Source: Chitinophaga pinensis (lineage in GTDB: Bacteria; Bacteroidota; Bacteroidia; Chitinophagales; Chitinophagaceae). Taken from it: a stretch of DNA of 64,000 nt. The position numbers were made by a program, and so were the translations under genes. The DNA lies in assembly GCA_902167325.1 (NCBI GenBank), contig LR632930.1:3782001-3846000 (forward strand), given 5' to 3'. Positions 43,270-54,400 of this stretch are shown here, in pieces. How positions within the stretch are numbered: the first letter of the stretch is position 1; the number at the start of each line of letters is the position of its first letter. The notes below the pieces were generated by a model, which was given only the letters and a program-made list of their open reading frames with translations, did not search any database and had not been told where the DNA came from.

Positions 43270-46200
43270 TAAGAAGCGCTTCAACAAAGAAGAAAATCGC
43301 CGTTTTCTTTCTTGGACTTATGACCCTGGAAACCCTGATTCCCTTGCAGAGCCTCGCTCTTACCAGCGGCCCCGTACAGCCTGAAATGACGCAGTTTCAA
43401 CCGGCAGGTATGAGTGATATGGTGGATTTGTTTACTGGGGATTTTAAGTATAACATCCCATTGCTGGATGTAGATGGATATCCCATTAATCTGAACTATT
43501 CACAAGGAGTGGGTATGGAAGATGAAGCTTCCTGGGTTGGGCTTGGATGGAATCTTAATGTGGGATCAATTACCCGACAGTTGCGGGGGATACCGGATGA
43601 TCATAATGGAGATCGGGTAAAATCTGTCAACCATATGAAAACCAAAGTTACCACAGGTGGGCGGTTTACAGGTCGTGTTGAGTTTACCGGATTTCAGGCG
43701 CTTAAGTTGGCAGGTTCTATAACTGCAGGTGTCTTTTATGATAACTATACGGGATGGGGTGGAGAAGTAGGTGCTGGCGGGAATGCAGGGCTTTCACTCA
43801 CGGGTAAAAATGCCAACTCTACTACTTTGGGGCTAAATGCAGGGCTCAATTCGAATACTGCAAGTGGTGTTTCTACAACGTTAGGCGCTTCCATCTCAGT
43901 TTCTCAGAAGATGGAGCAAAATGTTACACAGAATATTGCTGGTAACTTATCACTTAGTTATAATACCCGGGAAGGGATGAAAGAGCTCACGCTGGGAAGT
44001 AGTTATTCTTCTGGTAAATTAAGCCGTAATACTGGTACAGGAACGTATTCGTTGAATACTCCTGTTTTTTATCCTGCAGGTGAAGTTCCTTTCAAAAGTG
44101 CGAGCCGTACCTATTCCCTTGATTTGGGGCTTGCTGCCACTCTCTGGAATTTTGCAGTAGGAGGGTCTGGCTATAAAACGGTTAGAGAGGTGGCCAAAAA
44201 TGTCAACGAACAGCAGGCGTATGGCAGTCTGTACGGGCATAATGGTAAGAATAACGACAATGCGCTGATGGATTTTATGCGTGAGAAGGATAATATCATA
44301 GTGAAAGACATGAACCATATTGCACTACCAATTGCTACGCCCGATATTTTCGCATTTAACAGTCATGCAGGTGGTGGTCAGTTTAAAGTGTCCAGAGGAG
44401 GAACTGGTGTTTTCTTTAATAACAGAAAAGTCGATGAAACGGAGAACTCAACACTGGGCGGTGATTTCGGATTTGGATATCTTTTTCATGGTGGAGTTTC
44501 GCTGTACGAACAGGATATAAATGACGTTTCACAAAAATGGAAGTTTGGAAATAACTGGTTGAATAAAGGTGATTATACGTCCTTCACGAATGTGAAAGAG
44601 GAAGATGCCTATTTTAAAGCGATTGGTGAGCCTACGATGGAAGACCCCACCTTTGCAACCAGAATTCAGGAAGAGGACCCTGTATACATTCCTATTGTTA
44701 GAAATACTACAGCGCCAACACTGAAGCAGGTGGGTAAAGTTGCAGTTCCACTCACCGGAAACAACCGTTATGAAAAGGCTGGCCGGCAGCAGCGGAATGA
44801 GGCTATCAGCTATCTTACGGCTTCTGAGGCAGCTTTTGGCGGAATGTACGAACAGATCATCAGTTATGCTGCCAATACGCTGGATGGCAGCGGGAATTTT
44901 ACAGCACAACGGGCAGACCAGATATCAAAAACCGGAATTGACCGGATAGGAGGAAACCGGAAAAAACATCATCTTTCAGAGATCACCATGACCGGGGAAG
45001 GTGGTAAAAGACTGGTGTACGGAATACCCGTTTATAATAATTTGCAACGTGAATATTCATTTGCTCTCAAACCCAAAACCTCATCACAGGGTACAGAAAT
45101 GGATACACGCACTGATAATCTTGTTTCATACGAAAGAAATGGGACGGCTATTATCCATAAATATCCCGGAACAAATGAGTTTTATTCTGAACAAACACAA
45201 CCGGCATATGCGTCTTCTTTTTTACTAACTGCTGTATTGTCACCTGATTATGTTGATGTTACCGGAGATGGCATAACAGACGACGACAGAGGCACAGCAG
45301 TAAAGTTCAACTATACCCGTCATGCGGCCAATTTCAGATGGAGATCTCCTGTTGAGTTGGATATGGCAACACTCAACAGAGGTCAGTTGGCAGACCCGGA
45401 TGATGATAAAGGCAGTATTATTTATGGTGAAAAAGAGATATGGTATCTGCACTCCATAGAGACTAAAACTAAAATCGCTTATTTCATTACCAGTGACAGA
45501 AAAGACGCCCTGGGTGTGAAGAGTTTTCACGGAGATTATGATAATACACAGCAACAACGTCAGTTAGATCAGATCAGGCTTTACAGTAAGAGCGACCTCA
45601 CTACGCCGATTAAAACAGTAAAACTGGGCTATGATCAGTCACTTTGCAAGGGCGTTCCTAACTACCAGGGTGGCAAATCAGCTACGCAGGGTAAGCTTAC
45701 ACTCAGAAGCGTATATTTCGAACACGGTTTATCTACCCGGGGAAGTAAACATGCTTACACTTTTGATTACAATGAAGGGGGGGTAAACGATAACAAGTAT
45801 GCTGCTCTGGCATCTGACCGTTGGGGTACATATAAACCTGCCGTAACCACTACAGGTGAAATGCGTAATGATGAGTATCCGTATTCCACAAACACCAAGC
45901 CTGAAATGTGGCTGTTGAAAACGATCAATCTGCCAACAGGTGCCGCGATCGAGGTTAATTATGAATCGGATACCTATAATTATGTGCAAAACCGGCAGGC
46001 TATGGAAATGACAGCATGGCCTACTATGCTCAAACAGGATGGTGCAGTGACTACGAAGCTGGAGGAGATGACAAAAATGCGGTTTACACTTCCTACCGGT
46101 GTTACAGTCACTAATCTTGCAGATTTTCAGAATATAGTATTGGGTGGTAGTAAATATTTATATGGTAAAGTATTTTGCAACCTGACAGATGAACCATTAA

Positions 46201-49200
46201 ACAATGCCACGGATAAATTCGACTGGGTACCCTGTTATGCAGAGGTGAAAAGCATCAGCGCAAATGGCGCCATCATAGATGCAGAATTCGTTAACCCTGT
46301 AGTGAGTGGCCGCGCAATCAATCCATTCCTGATGGCTGCCTGGCAGCGCATGCGTTTGGATTACCCCCGCTATGCATGGCCGGGATATAAGAATAAAATC
46401 CCCGATGGGGAGTCGATGGATGCTGCAATGGGAGCCCTAAGTAATGCCATCAGTAATATCCGTGAACTTAAAGAGGACTTTAATGAAAGAGGATTGAGGC
46501 GCGGGTTTGCATTTAATTATAAATCAGCCAAAAGCTTTGTTCGCTTAGGAGTTTTCTCCAAAAGTGTAGCGCCCGATGGTAAAAAGGGCGGAGGCGCCCG
46601 CGTTAAGTCGCTCGTAATGCGCGAAACCTGGGATGCAGGACCGGAAGAGGTGAATACGCAGTTATACACGTATACGACGAAGAATGACAATGGGGTAACT
46701 ATTGGCTCTGGTGTAGCCAGTTATGAACCTTCAATAGGAGGTGATGAAAACTCATGGCGTCAGCCAGACCCATATACACAGGTTAACCGTAAGGCACTCA
46801 ATAATGAGTTTTACCTTGAAGAACCTTTTGGTGAAGCACTTTTCCCATCTCCAACAGTTGGATATCGGGAAGTAAAAGTGGAAAGTCGGTCAGGTAGAGA
46901 TACTGATCCAAATGTTGTGAGTCAGACAGGCTATCTCCAATACGATTTTTATACTGCGAAAGAGTTTCCTACTGAAACAGAGAATACTCCCATCAGTGTT
47001 TATGAGCGGAAGCCGCCTGGTATCAGTTTCTTCTTTGGAGGTAGATCAATTTATGAAATGGTAATGTCCCAGGGTTATGTGATCCGGACGAATGACATGC
47101 ATGGTAAACCAAGGGCGGAAAGAGTCTTCAATCAGAAAAAGGAAGAGATTTCAGCAACAGAATACTATTACAATGCGGAGGAACGCGGAGGTTATCAACG
47201 CCTTAAAAATATGGTTGATGTGGTTGATCAAAAGGGAGATATCACAAAAAATCAGATTATTGGCCGTGAGTTGGATTTGTTCGTAGATATGAGAGAGGGA
47301 GAAACCACGAATTCCGGCACTTCTTATCATGTTGGCGTTGATATGTTCCCGGTCTATATCTGGATCATTCCCGCACCTCACTTCCCGATTAATGGAAACC
47401 TTGAGTATCGCCTGTTCCGGTCATCTTCCGTAACGAAAACGGTGCACTACACTGGAATTCCTCAACGTATCGTGAAGAAAACTGATGGCGCTTCCATAAC
47501 TACATATAACCTGTTGTTCGATAAGAACACCGGAGTTCCTTTGGTAACAGCAACTGATAATGAATTTAATGATCCGGTTTATTCGGTAAATATCCCGGCA
47601 TACTGGTATAGCAAAAGAATGGGCAGAGCTTATGAAACTGCAAACATCCTTTATAAAAACCTGACAGTAGATGAGCAGGGAAATATTGGTTCGAATTACA
47701 AACCTTACCTGGTGGAAGGTGATGAGTTAACTGATGTTTCGAATGCTGACAGGGTGTTCTGGGTCATTAATAGCCCCATCTCCAATGGGAGTGTTAAATC
47801 TCTCCGCTTAGTTGACCGTTTTGGTACGTTAGTGAAAGGTGTAAGCTCCAATTTTAAAGTAACCAGATCAGGATACCGAAACCAGGTCTCTGCATCTATG
47901 GGAAGTATTCTAACGTTGGAAAAGCCATATACCGAAAGCAGGCTTAAAGTGGACATAGGCACTGACTTTGCAGCTATGCGGGTAATTGATGCTAAAGCCA
48001 CACTATTCTCGGAAGAATGGGGCCAGCCGGCAGACTGTATTCCCCGTAGTTGTCCGCAAGGTTATGAACTAAATGCGGCTGGTACTAAATGTATTGTAAG
48101 GGCAACTGTGCAAAACCAGGCACTTAATTTAGATCCCATTTATTTCCCAGGGACAGTCACATACTGTAGCTCAACTAAAATATATAACCTATTCCAGGCC
48201 GAAACCCATAGTCTTTCACATGGCTTCTGGACGGGAGGCGCTAGTTCCAGCCCAAGAGGCGGCAGATTGGGTGCATTAGCTGTATTTGCCCATGAAGGCA
48301 CTCCATTTGGTGGCCGTTGGTACCAGTTTGTAAAAGATATCTCAGTACCAAGGGCAGGTAATTATTACCTGGGATTCGCAGCGGATGATGAATTTAAGGT
48401 TACAATGAACGGTACTGAGGTAATGAACAGGCAGACATACTATCCATCTAACCACGAATCGTGGCATGTGATGCCTGTTACGCTGGAGCGAGGGCTTAAC
48501 AGGCTCGTTTTTGATTACAGAAGTAATGGAGGTGAACGAGGTGCTGCATTCGAATTGTATGATTGTGATTTAACTGATATTCTTAGTGGAGACGGTGAAA
48601 GAATCAATCCTATCTATGATTCCAGAAAGATGCTGCAGGATAATGATTACAATAGCTTCTTTATTAGTATGACGGCTACTATTGAAAGAAGCCGGTATGG
48701 TTGCAGTGGAGGAAGTATACCAAATGTTAGTGAACCTGTTCCATATTGCGAAAACGTTTCGATAGGTAGCTGTCCTCCTGGTTATACACAGAGCCCAGAT
48801 GGCTTGAAATGTATTATGAACGCGGCTCTTGATCCAACAGGAAATTATAATATAAGGCGGGTGATTGATTTACCTCCCACTACTTCTACACTCCCTGCAA
48901 TCATTCGGGATGTTAGTGGTAATAAAGTAACAGAAAACGGAAATTGTGTTTTCAAGTATACCCCTTATGAGCCAATGGCTGGTATTAGAACACTTACTGC
49001 GTCACCGGCCGCTATGGTTATGGCAGAGAGATGCGGCAGGCACGCTAACAACAGTATTTGGTTAAGTGGTACAGTTCCTTCCGGAGGAAAGGCTGGATTC
49101 AGGACATGTATTACTATTGATTCCCTGGCAGAATACCACCTCGGTTATGGTAACCTATCGGGTGTTATGGAAGTCCGCATCGACAACCAGCTGGTGGCAA

Positions 49201-50633
49201 CGGGAAATGCTGCCGGTGCTGGTGAATTGAATTCTCGTGACCGCTGGCAGATAAGGCGCCTTCCTTCACTCGGAGTAGGGAAGCACCTGCTGGAGATATC
49301 ATGCACCGGCGGCACATTCAATGGGGTTGGTGTTGAGATCTATAAAGCTTCAGCATCGCAGTTGTCACAGGTGTCAAGCAGTTTTGGCCTGCCGCTAATT
49401 TTCTCAACAGCCAATATATCTTCCGGTAGCCTGGATTATGACACATATATTACTACCTCAGGAGGAGCAGTCACGCGAAGGTATACTTGCTCTTCTGGTG
49501 CAATTGACATTTGTGCAGGTTCGTCAACATGTGGTGTACTGCCAATGAAGGCGGTTGTTAACCCATACGTTTCAGGACACCTGGGCAACTGGCTGGTTCA
49601 GGATGAACTGGTATATCTTACCGACCGCTCACAAACACCAGATGTTACTACTAACGGATTTACCCGAAAAGGTGGTGCATATAAAAATTTCACTGCTTTC
49701 TGGCAATGGAACTACCTGATTCAAAACTGGTCACCCGAACTAACTGTGAATTGGGTTACCGCACGGCAGGTTACATTGTACGACCGCTATTCTCAGGAAC
49801 TGGAAAATAAAAACGCGCTTGATCAGTATACGTCAGCGAGGTTTGGGTACCGCAGTTCTGTACCGGTAATGACAGGTTACAACGCCAGAAGCCGTGAACT
49901 CTATTACGATGGCTTTGAAGATTATAAATACAATCCGGCTAATCTGGCCTTTGTAAATTGTTTGGGCGATAATTTCGATATCCGGAAAATAGTGGGTATT
50001 GACTGGACCTGGCTGGATGCCACCAAAGCGCACACAGGTAATTACAGCCTTATCCTCAAATCAAATCTTCTCCTCAAAACGCAGGCTTTTGATAACGAGC
50101 ACGGACCGGGACAATATATCGAGACGAATGCCGCAGGCGAATACCAGCGCAGGCTCGATGGATGGATGGGGCTTTTCGGATTCAATCCCCTGACGAATGG
50201 GAAGTACATCGTTTCCATGTGGGTCAATGATGGGAATGCCCTCGATAAATCAACAACTGTAAATGTTAAGATGGATGGGGCTACACTTGTTAATACCAGA
50301 GAATGGAAAGCTTCGGTAGAGGGGTGGGAGCTATTTGAGTTTACTTTCGATATGACACCACTGAACACAGCTAACATGCGTGAGCTGCAGTTCGAAATCA
50401 CAGGAAACAGCACGCATAGACTGGATGATATCCGCATTTTCCCGGCGAATGGTAATGCGAAAACATTTGCCTATGATGAGAAAACGCTTCGTCTGATGGC
50501 AGAACTCGATGCCAATAACTTTGCGACACTCTATGAGTACGATGAGCAGGGACAGTTGATCAGGGTGAAGAAGGAAACTGACGAAGGTATCATCACCCTG
50601 AAAGAAAGCAGATCCACATACCTCAAAAAGTAA
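43266..50633 (+). CDS. Giant secreted protein with SpvB/TcB-like N-terminus, PA14-like modules and RHS-like tail
   Basis: 2455 residues. Signal peptide to about residue 31. Residues 45-105 ('MVDLFTGDFKYNIPLLDVDGYPINL' region and 'ASWVGLGWNLNVGSITRQ') match the opening of SpvB/TcB toxins (symmetric 'G...Y.IPI' and 'GLGWSL' motifs). A long beta-rich middle follows. From about 1595 to 2035 a Cys-containing module 'CPQGYELNAAGTKCI' / 'CPPGYTQSPDGLKCI' occurs twice, each time followed by a PA14-like jelly roll. A carbohydrate-binding-module-like jelly roll lies at about 2215-2395, and the end (2396-2455) carries RHS-type 'YEYDEQGQLIRVKKETDEG'. It has no RHS core and no toxin tail, as expected of a TcB-like half shell. 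Confidence 0.75.
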   Translation: MIRSASTKKKIAVFFLGLMTLETLIPLQSLALTSGPVQPEMTQFQPAGMSDMVDLFTGDFKYNIPLLDVDGYPINLNYSQGVGMEDEASWVGLGWNLNVGSITRQLRGIPDDHNGDRVKSVNHMKTKVTTGGRFTGRVEFTGFQALKLAGSITAGVFYDNYTGWGGEVGAGGNAGLSLTGKNANSTTLGLNAGLNSNTASGVSTTLGASISVSQKMEQNVTQNIAGNLSLSYNTREGMKELTLGSSYSSGKLSRNTGTGTYSLNTPVFYPAGEVPFKSASRTYSLDLGLAATLWNFAVGGSGYKTVREVAKNVNEQQAYGSLYGHNGKNNDNALMDFMREKDNIIVKDMNHIALPIATPDIFAFNSHAGGGQFKVSRGGTGVFFNNRKVDETENSTLGGDFGFGYLFHGGVSLYEQDINDVSQKWKFGNNWLNKGDYTSFTNVKEEDAYFKAIGEPTMEDPTFATRIQEEDPVYIPIVRNTTAPTLKQVGKVAVPLTGNNRYEKAGRQQRNEAISYLTASEAAFGGMYEQIISYAANTLDGSGNFTAQRADQISKTGIDRIGGNRKKHHLSEITMTGEGGKRLVYGIPVYNNLQREYSFALKPKTSSQGTEMDTRTDNLVSYERNGTAIIHKYPGTNEFYSEQTQPAYASSFLLTAVLSPDYVDVTGDGITDDDRGTAVKFNYTRHAANFRWRSPVELDMATLNRGQLADPDDDKGSIIYGEKEIWYLHSIETKTKIAYFITSDRKDALGVKSFHGDYDNTQQQRQLDQIRLYSKSDLTTPIKTVKLGYDQSLCKGVPNYQGGKSATQGKLTLRSVYFEHGLSTRGSKHAYTFDYNEGGVNDNKYAALASDRWGTYKPAVTTTGEMRNDEYPYSTNTKPEMWLLKTINLPTGAAIEVNYESDTYNYVQNRQAMEMTAWPTMLKQDGAVTTKLEEMTKMRFTLPTGVTVTNLADFQNIVLGGSKYLYGKVFCNLTDEPLNNATDKFDWVPCYAEVKSISANGAIIDAEFVNPVVSGRAINPFLMAAWQRMRLDYPRYAWPGYKNKIPDGESMDAAMGALSNAISNIRELKEDFNERGLRRGFAFNYKSAKSFVRLGVFSKSVAPDGKKGGGARVKSLVMRETWDAGPEEVNTQLYTYTTKNDNGVTIGSGVASYEPSIGGDENSWRQPDPYTQVNRKALNNEFYLEEPFGEALFPSPTVGYREVKVESRSGRDTDPNVVSQTGYLQYDFYTAKEFPTETENTPISVYERKPPGISFFFGGRSIYEMVMSQGYVIRTNDMHGKPRAERVFNQKKEEISATEYYYNAEERGGYQRLKNMVDVVDQKGDITKNQIIGRELDLFVDMREGETTNSGTSYHVGVDMFPVYIWIIPAPHFPINGNLEYRLFRSSSVTKTVHYTGIPQRIVKKTDGASITTYNLLFDKNTGVPLVTATDNEFNDPVYSVNIPAYWYSKRMGRAYETANILYKNLTVDEQGNIGSNYKPYLVEGDELTDVSNADRVFWVINSPISNGSVKSLRLVDRFGTLVKGVSSNFKVTRSGYRNQVSASMGSILTLEKPYTESRLKVDIGTDFAAMRVIDAKATLFSEEWGQPADCIPRSCPQGYELNAAGTKCIVRATVQNQALNLDPIYFPGTVTYCSSTKIYNLFQAETHSLSHGFWTGGASSSPRGGRLGALAVFAHEGTPFGGRWYQFVKDISVPRAGNYYLGFAADDEFKVTMNGTEVMNRQTYYPSNHESWHVMPVTLERGLNRLVFDYRSNGGERGAAFELYDCDLTDILSGDGERINPIYDSRKMLQDNDYNSFFISMTATIERSRYGCSGGSIPNVSEPVPYCENVSIGSCPPGYTQSPDGLKCIMNAALDPTGNYNIRRVIDLPPTTSTLPAIIRDVSGNKVTENGNCVFKYTPYEPMAGIRTLTASPAAMVMAERCGRHANNSIWLSGTVPSGGKAGFRTCITIDSLAEYHLGYGNLSGVMEVRIDNQLVATGNAAGAGELNSRDRWQIRRLPSLGVGKHLLEISCTGGTFNGVGVEIYKASASQLSQVSSSFGLPLIFSTANISSGSLDYDTYITTSGGAVTRRYTCSSGAIDICAGSSTCGVLPMKAVVNPYVSGHLGNWLVQDELVYLTDRSQTPDVTTNGFTRKGGAYKNFTAFWQWNYLIQNWSPELTVNWVTARQVTLYDRYSQELENKNALDQYTSARFGYRSSVPVMTGYNARSRELYYDGFEDYKYNPANLAFVNCLGDNFDIRKIVGIDWTWLDATKAHTGNYSLILKSNLLLKTQAFDNEHGPGQYIETNAAGEYQRRLDGWMGLFGFNPLTNGKYIVSMWVNDGNALDKSTTVNVKMDGATLVNTREWKASVEGWELFEFTFDMTPLNTANMRELQFEITGNSTHRLDDIRIFPANGNAKTFAYDEKTLRLMAELDANNFATLYEYDEQGQLIRVKKETDEGIITLKESRSTYLKK

Positions 50634-50637
50634 AAAC

Positions 50638-51420
50638 ATGCAATTCCGAAATAGAAATACCATAATCGCTGCGGCATTTATTTTATTGGTGGTAGCTGCC
50701 GGTACGGCTGCGGGTGTGCCATATTGGAAAGCACGAACTGCGAAAAGCAACGAGTTCCCTGCGTTACCCGAGCCTGAGCGTGTTTCTGAGAATGATATGC
50801 GGATTCTTGAAGAGCTGGGAAGTGTTCTCAAAAAGATTGATTCGCTGAATGCATTTGAAACTGCCGGTAGTATCCGTGTCTCTGACCCTGATGAAGGTGA
50901 GCAGTCACTGGAATACCGCTATGCAAAGAGAGATTCCCTGTCCTACTACCAGTTAGGCCAGCAGGAAACCATCAGTAATGGGAAAATCGTTGTTATGGCT
51001 GACCATTACGCAGAGAAGATTTTTGTAACTCCGGCCGGCCAATCTCCTAAAGCGGGATTTATGCCTGCAGGAGATCAGGTTGCTGCATTTCTCACAGGAG
51101 AAGGATATACAATCCGTAAATCAGAAACTGATGGAATGCGATATATTGAATTAACACGCCCAAATCATATCAGTTATAAGGTTTACCGGATTGGCTATGA
51201 TGATGCCGGACTGGTAAGGGAATCATTCATAAGGATGACGGATATAGCTCACCCTTTGGATACTTCACGTGATAGAATCGTCCGGACTTCAGCTGACCGC
51301 TGGATTATTGGTAAACCTCCGACAGACCTTTTTGATATATACCGAATTATAAAAGAAGAAGGTGGCAGTATTGTTCCTATGCCTGCTTACCAACACTACG
51401 ACATCATCCTGACCCAATAA
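50638..51420 (+). CDS. Membrane-anchored periplasmic protein of the RHS locus
   Basis: 260 residues. A single N-terminal transmembrane segment (about 8-27), then a periplasmic domain rich in antiparallel beta pattern ('SLEYRYAKRDSLSYYQLGQQETISNGKIVVMADHYAEKIFV'), which recalls the LolA-like fold. That resemblance is inference. It sits 4 bp after the TcB-like gene and 13 bp before the RHS gene, so it is surely co-expressed with both and could act as a chaperone or assembly factor. Confidence 0.6.
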   Translation: MQFRNRNTIIAAAFILLVVAAGTAAGVPYWKARTAKSNEFPALPEPERVSENDMRILEELGSVLKKIDSLNAFETAGSIRVSDPDEGEQSLEYRYAKRDSLSYYQLGQQETISNGKIVVMADHYAEKIFVTPAGQSPKAGFMPAGDQVAAFLTGEGYTIRKSETDGMRYIELTRPNHISYKVYRIGYDDAGLVRESFIRMTDIAHPLDTSRDRIVRTSADRWIIGKPPTDLFDIYRIIKEEGGSIVPMPAYQHYDIILTQ

Positions 51421-51433
51421 TGCCGCAATTCAT

Positions 51434-54400
51434 ATGCCTTTGAATATTTTCAATTTCCGGAGATTGTTTCTTGCAGTGTGCTGCCTGATGATGGCAACCA
51501 CTGGCTTTGCTGCAACTGAACCTTACCAGCAACAGCTGGCAGGCAAGATAAAGGCCGGGGATACGCTCGTGCTGAGAGATGAGAAATTCAGAAATCCATC
51601 CTACGACTGGAGCAAGGTTCTCAACCGAAAAGTAACCAATAACATCCGGTTGGAACTGGTGACTGATTCTCTTTTCAGAATAAAGAAACCTTTTACATGT
51701 AAGGTCGAACTGAAAGTGGAATATTGGACACAACCCAATCAGGATGATCCATTAACGGAAGAAAACGTGACACTGGAAGTGAATTATGATACCACCGCCG
51801 GTGGAATGTATACTGCCGTGGATGAGTTTGACTTTCAGAATGGGCATTTGGTGAAGTTGACCGTTAAGAGCATCTCCAGTACAGAACTGGGTGAAGATCT
51901 TCCCGGTATATTCCGGATTGTAAGTAAAGTTATTATTGACCGGAATTATGTTCAGGACCCGGCAGCCCGGGTGGAGATATTTGCCAGGGAGAATAGCGGA
52001 GAGCAGGCACAGATACAACCAGAAGGCAGAATGATGGCAATGGCTGCTCCGGTAACAATTACCGCAAACAGGGTGTCACTCATATGGGGCGCCCCGAATG
52101 ATGGTATAGATGATTACGACCTTGAGTGGACTTTCATAGATGAGTTTCATCCGGATGGAACATTGCTAAGTAATCCCGTGAATCATACTAACCTCGTAAT
52201 GCTTGACCGGATGTTCCGGAACAATGCCAGCAGGGTTACCCTTAAAGGGCATGAGTATCACATTAACCTGGTACATAATACGCGTTATTTGCTAATAAGG
52301 ATGCGAACTGCTCCAAAAGACCCTGGTACAGGTATCCGGAATCCGGGTGTCTGGTCATATTCAATCAAGCATACACCAGTAGGTGGTACAGAACAGATTA
52401 ATAGCGGGGTGATTACTTTGACAAACACCTGGCACCGTTCTGCTTTCAACTGGCAGTATTCTGCAACTTTTGCAGAAGAAGGGAAAAGGAAGGAAGTGGT
52501 TTCCTATTTTGACAAATCACTCAAGAACCGGCAAACAGTAACACTGTCTAACCATTCAAATGAAATTGCCAGTGAAGCGGACCTTACTACAATAGCACAA
52601 TCGGTAATCTATGATCAGTATGGCCGACCTACTGTAGAAGTACTGCCCGCTCCACTGAACGGAGTTAATATACTTGATTTTCAGTCTCAGCTCAACAAAA
52701 AAGCCAATGGTACGCAGTACACATTCATGGATGTGAACAGCGGTACCTTCGATTGTAATTTCACATTCCCTGCCATGGGCAATACTACAGGCGCAGGTAA
52801 GTATTATTCCACACAGAATGGTTTTAAGGCAATTGGCAATCATAACTATGTGGCAGATGCAGAGGGCTTCCCGTTTTCAGGCAAAATATATATGAATGAC
52901 AATACCGGCAGGCTTGCGGTTCAGGGAGGTGTTGGCGCGAAATTTCAACCCCAATGGAATGCTGCCAATCCCGACCTTCATGCGACCCGGTTTTATTATA
53001 GCAAACCATCCCAGTTCGAACTATACCGGCTTTTCGGTAACGATATAGGCGATGCCACACATTATAGCAAAACCACCACTATAGATCCTAACGGTCAGAT
53101 TTCTGTTTCCTATACTAATCTGGCAGGTAAAACTATTGCTACCGGTCTAAGCGGGCCTTCGCCGGCTAACCTAGATGGATTACCGGGTAAACCTGCAGAA
53201 GATGACAAGACTATCGAACTGTTTACTAATTCAGCTTTTGCATTCGATCCTGTTACTTTAAAACTTACCGCCAGCCAGGTATATGTTGCCCAGGAAGCCG
53301 GCACCCGTAAACTGACGGTTGATGTGGCGAACCTGTTGTCGACTTCAACAATCGCTGCGAAGAATATCTGTACCAAATGTGAATACGAGATTGTGCTGAC
53401 TGTTACCTCAGATTGCGCTGACCCAATCGTTCCGCAGGTATTTACAATACCGGTAGGTGTTCCTGGTACTAATTGTAGCGCGCTTACGGGCAGCTTCCGT
53501 CAGGAAGTCACACCAAATTTTGCAAATGTCGGCCAATATTATATACGGCTTGAATTGCGTATTAAACAGATTAGGGTAGACCAACTGGCGGAACAATCCA
53601 TCGCCATCAACGATCTGTTGAAAAAGCAATTCGATTTTATCAAAGAAGAACTGGAGCAAATTGATTTCAGTGGTTGTTTTGATGATTGCCAGACCTGCTA
53701 TGCCGCCCTTGGTACCAAAGCAGTGTTCATGCAGAAGATCAGGGACAAGATGACCGCTATGGGGGTCAATATGACCACATTCGGCAGCCAGGTAGATGCC
53801 TGGTCTAACCCGCTATACGATAACCTGAGCACTAAATGCGCTGCGGCAAGAGGCGATTGCGGAGAAGATCCATGTGCAAATCTGAAAAAGACGCTACGTA
53901 AAGACGTTGCTCCCGGAGGGCAGTATGCGTTTTTCGATGCTGCAGGTGAGCCTGTGGAAACATCTATCCATGTGTTGTTTAATAAGTTCAGGGTAGTTTT
54001 TCCTGAAAAAAACAAGGAAGATGCGGGTTACAACGACAATATGGTGCAGAATGTTGAGGGAGACATGGTGTCTGTCCATGATAAGTCGTTTACACTTACT
54101 GATCTTGTTAAATACTGGAAGCAGGATTGGGAGGATCTATTTGTTATTTATCATCCGGAATATTGTGCCTATACCTACTGCGTAAGTACTACTTCCTATC
54201 AGAAATGGGATGAAAAGCTTAATAAACTTGCGCTTACTGCAGCAGATGCACTTACACTTTCTACCAAACCATTCGACAGAAATGATCCGGTGTGGCTGAC
54301 TACGGTGGACCCGTATTTCTTGTCAGCACGCGGTGCAGCATATCTTACAGCGTTCAAAGCAGATCTGCAGAATTACTCCGTTAATGTGAAAGGGCTATCC

